From Deltaproteobacteria bacterium (GTDB lineage Bacteria; Desulfobacterota; Desulfarculia; Desulfarculales; Desulfarculaceae), in NCBI GenBank assembly GCA_020444165.1, contig JAHLLK010000013.1, positions 39,939-103,938 of the forward strand: a stretch of 64,000 nt of DNA, read 5' to 3'. A program made the translations under genes and the position numbers. The notes beneath the pieces were generated by a model. The model had not been told where the DNA came from, did not search any database, and worked only from the letters and a program-made list of their open reading frames with translations. Position 1 is the first letter of the stretch. Each line of letters starts with the position of its first letter. Positions 24,169-30,924 of the stretch are shown piece after piece.

Positions 24169-25332
24169 ATGACTCTGCGTGATATCGCCATCCTGAATCT
24201 CCGGCGGCGCTGGGGCAAAGCCCTGTTCGTCCTGGCCGGCTTGACGCTGGGGGTGGCCACTTTGGTGGGACTGGTGAGCCTGGCCGATGGTCTGGCCGAG
24301 CAGATCAACGGAAACCTCCAGAGATATGGCCCCAACATCCTGGTCACCCCGCGATCCCAGGAGCTGGTCCTGAATTACGGCGGTCTGAAGCTGGGCGGCT
24401 TCTCTTTGGGGCCCAAGGAGCTGCGTCAGGTGGACTTGGTGCGGATCAACCAGATCGAGTACTCGGCCAACGTGGGCACGGTGTGGCCGGTGTCGCTGGG
24501 CAAGGTGGAGGTGCATGGCAAGTCGGTGCTGTTGGCCGGGGTGGAATTTTCCAAGGCCGGCATTCTGAAGCCCTGGTGGATGCTCCGGGGAGCCGTGCCC
24601 GGCAACCGGCAATTCATCGCCGGCTCCGAAGCGGCCCGGGTGCTGGGCCTCAAGATCGGCGATCAAGTGGAGCTGAAGGGCCAGACCTGGACCGTGAGCG
24701 GCATTCTGGAGCCCTCGGGCTCCCAGGATGACGGTCTTTTGTTCGCTCCCCTGGTGCCCACCCAGCGTCTGTTTGGCAAGGTGGGCCTGATCTCCATGGT
24801 GGAGGTGGCGGCGCTTTGCAACAACTGCCCCATCGAAGCCATGGTGGAGCAGATCGGCGGGGTGCTGCCCGGGGCCAAGGTGGTGAGCATCCAGTCCGTG
24901 GTCGAGGCCCGGGTCAAGGCCCTGGAGCATTACCGCGACTTCTCCCTGGGCGTCGCCGGGCTGGTGGCCCTCTTGTCCGGGCTGGTGGTCCTGGTGACCA
25001 TGATGATGAGCGTGAAAGAGCGCACCGAGGAGATCGGGGTGTTCCGGGCCATCGGCTTCCGCAAGAGCCACGTCATCCGGGTGGTGCTCACCGAGGCCTT
25101 CCTGCTTTCCCTGGTCGCCGGCGTCCTTGGCTGTCTCGTGGGAGTGGGGGCGGCCCGGGTGATCCTGCCCTTCTTTTCCGAGGGCGGGGATGTGTATTTT
25201 TACCTCCTTTTCGACCCTCTGGTCAGTGGCATCGGCGTAGGCCTGTCGGTGGTGTTGGGCCTGCTGGCCAGCCTGTATCCCGCTTGGCTGGCCGCGAAAA
25301 TGGACCCCTCGGAAGCCCTCCGGGCGCTATGA
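24169..25332 (+). CDS. FtsX/MacB-type ABC permease 1 (with CxxC)
   Basis: A 387-residue permease. It has an N-terminal membrane segment (WGKALFVLAGLTLGVATLVGL), a large extracytoplasmic MacB-type domain (about residues 45-260) and three C-terminal membrane segments (FtsX domain), including VTMMMSVKERTEEIGVFRAIG, the conserved cytoplasmic coupling loop. The extracytoplasmic domain holds a CxxC motif (ALCNNCPIE, Cys217 and Cys220). I choose the second of two adjacent ATGs because the paralogues start MKLQDIALLNL at this place. It works with the ATPase that follows. MacB-type systems move substrates across the envelope or transmit force without transport; the substrate is not known. Confidence 0.88.
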   Translation: MTLRDIAILNLRRRWGKALFVLAGLTLGVATLVGLVSLADGLAEQINGNLQRYGPNILVTPRSQELVLNYGGLKLGGFSLGPKELRQVDLVRINQIEYSANVGTVWPVSLGKVEVHGKSVLLAGVEFSKAGILKPWWMLRGAVPGNRQFIAGSEAARVLGLKIGDQVELKGQTWTVSGILEPSGSQDDGLLFAPLVPTQRLFGKVGLISMVEVAALCNNCPIEAMVEQIGGVLPGAKVVSIQSVVEARVKALEHYRDFSLGVAGLVALLSGLVVLVTMMMSVKERTEEIGVFRAIGFRKSHVIRVVLTEAFLLSLVAGVLGCLVGVGAARVILPFFSEGGDVYFYLLFDPLVSGIGVGLSVVLGLLASLYPAWLAAKMDPSEALRAL

Positions 25333-25366
25333 CAGGATGTTGAAAAAGTCCATCCATGGCCCGCTC

Positions 25367-25388
25367 CAGGCTGTTTTCCAACAGCCTG
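25367..25388 (+). other. Hairpin between permease 1 and ATPase 1
   Basis: CAGGCTGTT pairs with AACAGCCTG around a TTCC loop in the 76-base gap. There is no U-tract, so it is more probably an RNA processing or stabilising hairpin than a terminator. Confidence 0.45.
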
Positions 25389-25408
25389 CCAAGAAAGGAA
25401 GCGGCGAT

Positions 25409-26143
25409 ATGAGTTTCATCCAGGCCGAAGATCTCGTGAAAACCTACGGCAAGGGAGAGGCCGCGGTCCGGGCCCTGGACGGCGTGAGCTTTACGGTGGA
25501 CCGCGGCGAATTCGTGGCGGTGATGGGGGCCTCCGGCTCCGGCAAGTCCACCCTCCTGTCCATCATGGGCGGGCTCAACTCCCCGTACTCCGGCTCCTTT
25601 ATCGTGGATGACCTGAACATCTACCAGCTCAGCTCGGACCAGCGGGCCGACTTCCGGCGGGAGTACCTGGGCTTCGTCTTCCAGAGCTTCCACTTGGTGC
25701 CCTATTTGAGCCTCTTGGAAAACGTGATGCTGCCCCTGGTGACCAAAAAGCTCCCCTCCGCCCAGAAGCGGGAGCTGGCCGAGGAGGCGCTCTCGCGGGT
25801 GGGCCTGGGCGACAAGCTGAAACGCTTGCCCAACCAGGTTTCCGGCGGCGAGCAGGAGCGGGCCGCCGTGGCCCGGGCCCTGGTGAACCGGCCGCCCATA
25901 CTTTTGGCCGACGAGCCCACCGGCAACCTGGACCGCAAGAACAGCGGCGAGATCATGAAGCTGTTGACCAAACTGAGCGAGGAGGGGATGACCATCATCA
26001 TGGTGACCCACAGCCAGGGTTGCGCCTCCGCGGCTCGGCGGCTGATCAGCCTGGCCGACGGCCACCTGGCCACCGAGGAGGACCTGGCCTCGGCTTGCTC
26101 GCTGCCCCCGAGCGCCTCGGAGCCTCTCTCGGCCGTCTCTTGA
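25409..26143 (+). CDS. MacB/LolD-type ABC ATPase 1
   Basis: A 244-residue ATP-binding subunit. Walker A is GASGSGKST, the Q-loop region is GFVFQSFHLVPYLSLLENVM, the signature motif is QVSGGEQERAAVARALV and Walker B is ILLADEPTGNLD, followed by the H-loop in IIMVTHS. These are all intact. The pattern (SFHLVPYLS, DEPTGNLD) places it in the MacB/LolD/FtsE subgroup that pairs with FtsX-type permeases. The ATG at 25409 is preceded by AAAGGAAG. It lies between permease 1 and permease 2 and could serve both. Confidence 0.92.
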   Translation: MSFIQAEDLVKTYGKGEAAVRALDGVSFTVDRGEFVAVMGASGSGKSTLLSIMGGLNSPYSGSFIVDDLNIYQLSSDQRADFRREYLGFVFQSFHLVPYLSLLENVMLPLVTKKLPSAQKRELAEEALSRVGLGDKLKRLPNQVSGGEQERAAVARALVNRPPILLADEPTGNLDRKNSGEIMKLLTKLSEEGMTIIMVTHSQGCASAARRLISLADGHLATEEDLASACSLPPSASEPLSAVS

Positions 26144-26209
26144 CCCCAGCCGCCCTGCGCGTAGAGTGACCAAGGTGCTCCGGGAAGACCGCCTGAAAGG
26201 AACAGGAAC

Positions 26210-27367
26210 ATGAAGCTGCAGGACATCGCCCTGCTGAACCTGAAAAGACGCAAAGGCAAGTCCGCCTTCGTGCTGGCCGGGCTCATGGTGGGCGTGGCCA
26301 CCCTGGTGGCCCTGGTGAGCCTGGCCGAAGGCCTGGCCGACCAAGTCCACCAAAAGCTGGAGAAATTCGGGGCCAACATCCTCATCACCCCGGAGTCCTC
26401 GGAACTGGCCCTGAACTACGGGGGCATGAACCTGGGCGGCTTATCCCTGGAAACCAAGGAGATCTCCCAAGCCGACCTGGCCGGCCTGGCCCACATCAAA
26501 AGCGCCGCCGACGTGGCCGCCGTGGGCCCGGTGGTGCTGGGCGAGGTGGAGGTCAATAGCCGGCCGGTGCTCCTGGCCGGGGTGGACTTCAGGCAGACCG
26601 CGCTCTTGAAACCCTGGTGGAAGCTGGACGGGGTCCTGCCCGTGAGCGGGCAGTTCCTGGCCGGGTCCGAGGCCGCCCGGGTGCTGAAGCTTCGGCTAGG
26701 CGACCAGAGGCAAATAAAAGGCCGGAACTTGCTGCTCAGCGGCATCCTGGAGCCCAACAGCACCCAGGACGACAACCTCTTGTTCATGCCCCTGGCCGCG
26801 GCCCAGGAGTTGTTGGGCAAAGAGGGGGTGGTGTCCATGGTGGAGGTGGCGGCCCCGGGCAAGGACCACCCGGTGGCGGACATGGTGCGGCAGATCAGCC
26901 AGGTTTTGCCCGGGGCCAAGGTGGTGGCCATCCAGTCGGTGGTCAAGGGCCGCATAGACACCCTGAATCATTTCCGCAATTTCTCCCTGGGCATCAGCGC
27001 CTTGGTGATCGTGTTGGCCAGCCTGGTGGTGTTGGTGACCATGATGATGAGCGTCAGGGAGCGCACCGTGGAGATCGGGGTGTTCCGGGCCATCGGCTTC
27101 CGCAAGAGCCACGTCATGCAGGTGGTGCTCACCGAGGCCTTCCTCCTCTCGCTCCTGGCCGGGGTGCTGGGCTGCCTGTTGGGCCTGGGCGCGGCCAGCC
27201 TGGTCATGCCCCTGTTCAGCCAGGGCGAGACGGCCTCCCTGTTGGTCGACCCCTGGCTCTTGGGCGCCGGCCTGCTCCTGGCCCTGGTGGCGGGCCAGGT
27301 CGCGAGTCTCTACCCCGCCTGGCTGGCCGCCCAGCAGGACCCCTCGGAGGCCCTCCGGGCCTTGTGA
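26210..27367 (+). CDS. FtsX/MacB-type ABC permease 2 (CxxC lost)
   Basis: A 385-residue permease with the same plan as permease 1: first membrane segment SAFVLAGLMVGVATLVALV, extracytoplasmic MacB-type domain, and three C-terminal membrane segments with VTMMMSVRERTVEIGVFRAIG. It is much closer in sequence to permease 3 (start at 28793) than to permease 1, including the identical leader GAAAGGAACAGGAACATG, so the two are recent duplicates. At the place where permeases 1 and 3 have Cys217 and Cys220 it has Gly217 and His220 (APGKDHPVAD), so the redox motif is gone. It may form a mixed pair with permease 1. Confidence 0.88.
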   Translation: MKLQDIALLNLKRRKGKSAFVLAGLMVGVATLVALVSLAEGLADQVHQKLEKFGANILITPESSELALNYGGMNLGGLSLETKEISQADLAGLAHIKSAADVAAVGPVVLGEVEVNSRPVLLAGVDFRQTALLKPWWKLDGVLPVSGQFLAGSEAARVLKLRLGDQRQIKGRNLLLSGILEPNSTQDDNLLFMPLAAAQELLGKEGVVSMVEVAAPGKDHPVADMVRQISQVLPGAKVVAIQSVVKGRIDTLNHFRNFSLGISALVIVLASLVVLVTMMMSVRERTVEIGVFRAIGFRKSHVMQVVLTEAFLLSLLAGVLGCLLGLGAASLVMPLFSQGETASLLVDPWLLGAGLLLALVAGQVASLYPAWLAAQQDPSEALRAL

Positions 27368-27576
27368 AAGGGAGGGAGCACCAGTTGTTTTATCGCGGCG
27401 GAGAGTCTGCTTGAAACCTGCGGATGGGGCGAAGAACCGCCGACGCGGCTCGATAAGGCTAGCCTTACCGGGCCGCGCTGCTTGGTCCCGGGCAATTTTT
27501 CTTCCAGAAATGTCCTTGTAATCAGAATAAAAAATAGCTTTTATCTCCCGCATCGCTCCCTAAAACCTACTAGACT

Positions 27577-27606
27577 GCTTGACATTGCGGCCCGGGCATC
27601 CGATAT
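27577..27606 (+). promoter_or_regulatory. Candidate promoter of the second DUF2318 module
   Basis: GCTTGACA followed after 17 bases by GATATT (or ATATTT after 18), upstream of the second small exported protein. It shares the CTGCTTGACA/GTGCTTGACA -35 context with the promoter of module A. The positions are approximate to a few bases. Confidence 0.45.
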
Positions 27607-27640
27607 TTCTTCCAATCGGTTCTCACGCTTTGGGGTGCCT

Positions 27641-28033
27641 GTGGTGCAAAAGCTTCTCCGCCTCGTAATCTGCCTGATCCTCCTGGCCCCGGCCCTGCCG
27701 GTGCGGGCGGCAGAAAGCGGCATGGTGGATTGCCCCGAGCACGCCTCCGCCCCTCCGGTGGAGGACCATTGCGGTCCGGCTGCGGTCCCGGTCATGAGCC
27801 AGCCCGCGTGCTCCTGCTGCCCGGTGGGGGCGCGTTGCCACATGCGCGGGGAAGAGCCTACCCTGCTGCAGCCGGTTCACTTGAACTTCCGCTCTTCTTT
27901 CTCTTCCCTGGCCGGCGCCGCGGCTTTCGCGGCGGCCGGGCCTGCCCTTTGCCCCGGGGAATCGCCCCTGGCCGCCGGGCCTGAGCCCTGGCGGGGCCCC
28001 CTTTACCTGCGCCACGCCAGCCTGTTGATCTAG
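27641..28033 (+). CDS. Small exported Cys/His-rich protein ending YLRHASLLI, module B
   Basis: A 130-residue protein of unknown family. The GTG at 27641 follows GGGGTG with the same spacing as in the module A paralogue. A signal peptide is clear: MVQKLLRLVICLILLAPALP, then VRA-A. The mature N-terminal part is rich in possible metal ligands: VDCPEHAS, DHCGP, PACSCCPVG and ARCHMRGEE, giving six Cys and three His in about 45 residues. It ends GPLYLRHASLLI, like the module A protein. A metal-binding or metal-sensing role in the envelope is a reasonable guess given the DUF2318 neighbour, but nothing proves it. Confidence 0.6.
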   Translation: MVQKLLRLVICLILLAPALPVRAAESGMVDCPEHASAPPVEDHCGPAAVPVMSQPACSCCPVGARCHMRGEEPTLLQPVHLNFRSSFSSLAGAAAFAAAGPALCPGESPLAAGPEPWRGPLYLRHASLLI

Positions 28034-28144
28034 CTTCTCCTCTGGCCGCGCTTTGCCGTGGTCTAAATCCCCTGTTGATAATAGATGTTCCCGTTCCTGG
28101 CGGGAAGACGCCGAACTTATCTGGATTTTGAGGAGAACTACGTC

Positions 28145-28720
28145 ATGTCCCAGAAGAAGAACGCCGCCAAGGCGAATAACCTGTCCCAGAAGAAGGCCGA
28201 GGTTTTGGGCGACTCCAGCGGTCCCCAGGGCTCGCTCTCCAAGATCATGCTCATAGCGGCCGTGGTGCTGGCCATCGCCGGCGGCGGCGCCGTGGCCTGG
28301 CAGCTGACGTCCCCCTCCGGCCGTACCGCGGCCACCGCGGCGGCCAAGGCCGCGGAAACCCCGGCCGCCGGCGACACCCTCACCTTTGCCGCGGCCGACT
28401 TTGCCGACGGCAAGGCCCATCACTACTCCCACCAGACCCCCGACGGCCTGACCGTGCGCTTTTTCGTGGTCAAGAGCAGCGATGGGGTGATCCGGGCCGC
28501 CTTTGACGCCTGCGACGTGTGCTGGCGGGCGGGCCTGGGCTACACCCAGTCCGGCGACGACATGGTCTGCAACAACTGCGGCCGGCATTTCGCCTCGGTG
28601 CAGGTCAACGAAGTGCAGGGCGGCTGCAACCCCGCGCCCCTGACCCGCACCCTGGCCGGCGACCGGGTGACGATCAAGGTGTCCGACGTCCTGGAAGGGC
28701 GGCGTTACTTCAACCTGTAA
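28145..28720 (+). CDS. DUF2318 Fe-S-type membrane protein, module B
   Basis: A 191-residue paralogue of the protein at 23386. It has a polar N-terminus, one membrane segment (IMLIAAVVLAIAGGGAVAW) and an Ala-rich linker. The DUF2318 domain follows with FDACDVCWRAGLGY, MVCNNCGRHF and GGCNPAPL, keeping all five cysteines. AGGAG lies 9 bases before the ATG at 28145. It is about half identical to the module A protein in the domain but different in the linker, so the two modules are not a very recent copy at this point. Confidence 0.86.
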   Translation: MSQKKNAAKANNLSQKKAEVLGDSSGPQGSLSKIMLIAAVVLAIAGGGAVAWQLTSPSGRTAATAAAKAAETPAAGDTLTFAAADFADGKAHHYSHQTPDGLTVRFFVVKSSDGVIRAAFDACDVCWRAGLGYTQSGDDMVCNNCGRHFASVQVNEVQGGCNPAPLTRTLAGDRVTIKVSDVLEGRRYFNL

Positions 28721-28792
28721 GCCTGTTTCCTCTGCCCGGCCCTGGGCCGGAACCTGCGCGCCGAAAACGCTTCATCTGAAAGGAACAGGAAC

Positions 28793-29950
28793 ATGAAGCT
28801 GCAGGACATCGCCCTTTTGAACCTGAAAAGACGCAAGGGCAAGGCCGCCTTCGTGCTGGCCGGCCTCATGCTGGGCGTGGCCACCCTGGTGGCCCTGGTG
28901 AGCCTGGCCGAGGGCCTGGCCCACCAGATCAACCAAAAGCTGGAGAAGTACGGGGCCAACATCCTCATCACCCCGGAGTCCCAGGAGTTGGCCCTCAACT
29001 ACGGGGGCGTGAGCCTGGGTGGCTTCTCCTTTGAAACCAAGGAGATCCGTCAGGCCGACCTCGCCAGGCTGGCCCACATCAAAAACGCCGCCAACGTGGC
29101 CGCGGTGGGCCCGGTGGTGCTGGGCAAGGTGGAGGTCAATAGCCGCCCGGTGCTCCTGGCCGGGGTGGACTTCTCCCAGACCGCGCTGCTCAAACCCTGG
29201 TGGAAGGTGGACGGAGCCCGGCCTGGCGACGGGCAGTTCCTGGCCGGGGCCGAGGCCGCCCGGGTGCTGAACCTCCGGGTGGGCGATCAGCGCCAACTGA
29301 ACGGCCGGGACTTCGTGGTCAGCGGCATCCTGGAGCCCACCGGCACCCAGGACGACAATCTCCTGTTCACCCCCCTGGCCGCGGCTCAGGAGCTGTTGAA
29401 CAAGCCGGGGATGGTCTCCATGGTGGAAGTGGCGGCCCTGTGCAAGGACTGCCCCGTGGCCGAAATGGTGAACCAGATCAGCGGGGTGTTACCCGGGGCC
29501 AAGGTGGTGGCCATCCAGTCGGTGGTCAAGGGCCGCATGGAAACCCTGCATCATTTCCGCAATTTCTCCCTGGGCATCAGCGCCCTGGTGGCCTTGTTGG
29601 CCAGCCTGGTGGTGTTGGTGACCATGATGATGAGCGTCAAGGAGCGCACCGAGGAGATCGGGGTGTTCCGGGCCATCGGCTTCCGCCAGAGTCACATCAT
29701 GCGGGTGGTGCTCACCGAGTCCTTCCTCCTGTCCTCCTTGGCCGGGGTGCTGGGCTGCCTTCTGGGCCTCGGCACGGCCGCCCTGGCCTTGCCGCTCTTC
29801 AGCCAGGGCGAGCCGGCTTCCCTGTTGTTCAACCCCTGGCTGGCCGGCGGCGGCCTGCTCCTGGCCCTGTTGGTGGGCCAGGGCGCGAGCCTCTACCCCG
29901 CCTGGCTGGCCGCCCAGTTGGACCCCTCGGAAGCCCTCCGGGCTTTGTGA
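28793..29950 (+). CDS. FtsX/MacB-type ABC permease 3 (with CxxC)
   Basis: A 385-residue permease, close paralogue of permease 2. It has the same first membrane segment (AAFVLAGLMLGVATLVALV), the same MacB-type extracytoplasmic domain and the FtsX-type C-terminal segments with VTMMMSVKERTEEIGVFRAIG. Unlike permease 2 it keeps the CxxC motif at Cys217 and Cys220 (ALCKDCPVAE). It is followed after 15 bases by its own ATPase gene. No second permease is present in this module. Confidence 0.88.
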   Translation: MKLQDIALLNLKRRKGKAAFVLAGLMLGVATLVALVSLAEGLAHQINQKLEKYGANILITPESQELALNYGGVSLGGFSFETKEIRQADLARLAHIKNAANVAAVGPVVLGKVEVNSRPVLLAGVDFSQTALLKPWWKVDGARPGDGQFLAGAEAARVLNLRVGDQRQLNGRDFVVSGILEPTGTQDDNLLFTPLAAAQELLNKPGMVSMVEVAALCKDCPVAEMVNQISGVLPGAKVVAIQSVVKGRMETLHHFRNFSLGISALVALLASLVVLVTMMMSVKERTEEIGVFRAIGFRQSHIMRVVLTESFLLSSLAGVLGCLLGLGTAALALPLFSQGEPASLLFNPWLAGGGLLLALLVGQGASLYPAWLAAQLDPSEALRAL

Positions 29951-29965
29951 AAGCGAAGGTGCTTC

Positions 29966-30700
29966 ATGAGCTTTATCACAGCGGAAAATCTGGTCAAATC
30001 CTACGGTCAGGGCGGAGGCCGGGTCACGGCCTTGGCCGGGGTGAGCTTCACCGTGGCCGAGGGCGAGTTCGTGGCCGTGATGGGGGCCTCGGGCTCAGGC
30101 AAATCCACCCTGCTCTCCATCCTGGGGGGGCTGACCTCCCCGGATTCCGGCGCCTTCACGGTGGACGGCCTGGAGGTGTACCGGCTGAACCAGGACCAGC
30201 GGGCCGACTTCCGGCGGGAGTACCTGGGCTTCGTGTTCCAGAGCTTCCACCTGGTGCCCTACCTGAGCCTCCTGGAGAACGTGATGCTGCCTCTGGTGAT
30301 CAAAAAACTGCCGGGCAGCGAGAAGCGGGACCTGGCCCGGGAAGCCCTGGCCCGGGTGGGCCTGGGCGACAAGGTCACCCGCCTGCCGGGTCAGGTCTCC
30401 GGCGGGGAGCAGGAGCGGGCCGCCGTGGCCCGGGCCCTGGTGAACCAGCCGCCGATCCTCCTGGCCGACGAACCCACCGGCAACCTGGACCGCCACAACA
30501 GCGGGGAAATCATGCGGCTGCTCTCCCGGCTGGGCCAGGAGGGCATGACCATCATCATGGTGACCCACAGCCCCGAGTGCGCCGCCACCGCCCAGCGGAT
30601 CATCAGCCTGGCCGACGGCCGCCTGGTGACCGAGTCCACCCCGGCCGAACTGGCTGCCGCCTGCGCCCTCGGCGCCCCGCCCCTGGCCGCGGCCTGGTGA
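29966..30700 (+). CDS. MacB/LolD-type ABC ATPase 2
   Basis: A 244-residue ATP-binding subunit, close paralogue of the one at 25409. Walker A is GASGSGKST, signature QVSGGEQERAAVARALV, Walker B ILLADEPTGNLD, H-loop VTHS. All are intact. Its start is 15 bases after permease 3. It is the last gene of the module; a very strong palindrome follows. Confidence 0.92.
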   Translation: MSFITAENLVKSYGQGGGRVTALAGVSFTVAEGEFVAVMGASGSGKSTLLSILGGLTSPDSGAFTVDGLEVYRLNQDQRADFRREYLGFVFQSFHLVPYLSLLENVMLPLVIKKLPGSEKRDLAREALARVGLGDKVTRLPGQVSGGEQERAAVARALVNQPPILLADEPTGNLDRHNSGEIMRLLSRLGQEGMTIIMVTHSPECAATAQRIISLADGRLVTESTPAELAAACALGAPPLAAAW

Positions 30701-30714
30701 GGAGGGGGAGGCTT

Positions 30715-30810
30715 TTGGGAGAAGCGGGAAGATGTGGGGGGAAGGACCCTTTTTTGAAAAAAAGGGTCCTTCCCCCCACACCCCCCATCCCCCAAAAAAC
30801 TTCCTGGTTT
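30715..30810 (-). repeat. Palindromic G/C-run repeat, copy a; probable terminator
   Basis: Arms of 22 bases (30734-30755 and 30758-30779, GTGGGGGGAAGG... with T6/A6 at the tip) are perfectly complementary. Read on the minus strand, the flanks are GGAAGTTTTTTGGGGGATGG on one side and ACATCTTCCCGCTTCTCC on the other, which match three other intergenic copies in the window (49290, 55870 and 58283). It sits between ATPase 2 and the convergent RNase gene and probably stops transcription from both sides. Confidence 0.75.
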
Positions 30811-30845
30811 TCCAGGGAACGCCGCGTGGCTCCAGCCGCTAATAT

Positions 30846-30880
30846 AGCGGGTCCCGGGAGATGCTCTCCCGGGACCCGCT
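30846..30880. terminator. Perfect 16-bp hairpin, probable end of the RNase transcript
   Basis: AGCGGGTCCCGGGAGA and TCTCCCGGGACCCGCT form a perfect stem around TGC. It lies 45 bases past the stop codon of the minus-strand RNase gene. No clear U-run follows on either strand. Confidence 0.5.
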
Positions 30881-30924
30881 GTCGCCTTAAAGTATTAGCT
30901 TGTGGTTTTTCCGCAACTGCGGGC

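Noticed and set aside
23386..30700. Calling the duplicated module a macrolide exporter (MacAB)
   Set aside because: No MacA-type periplasmic adaptor or outer-membrane partner is present, and the DUF2318 proteins point to another function.
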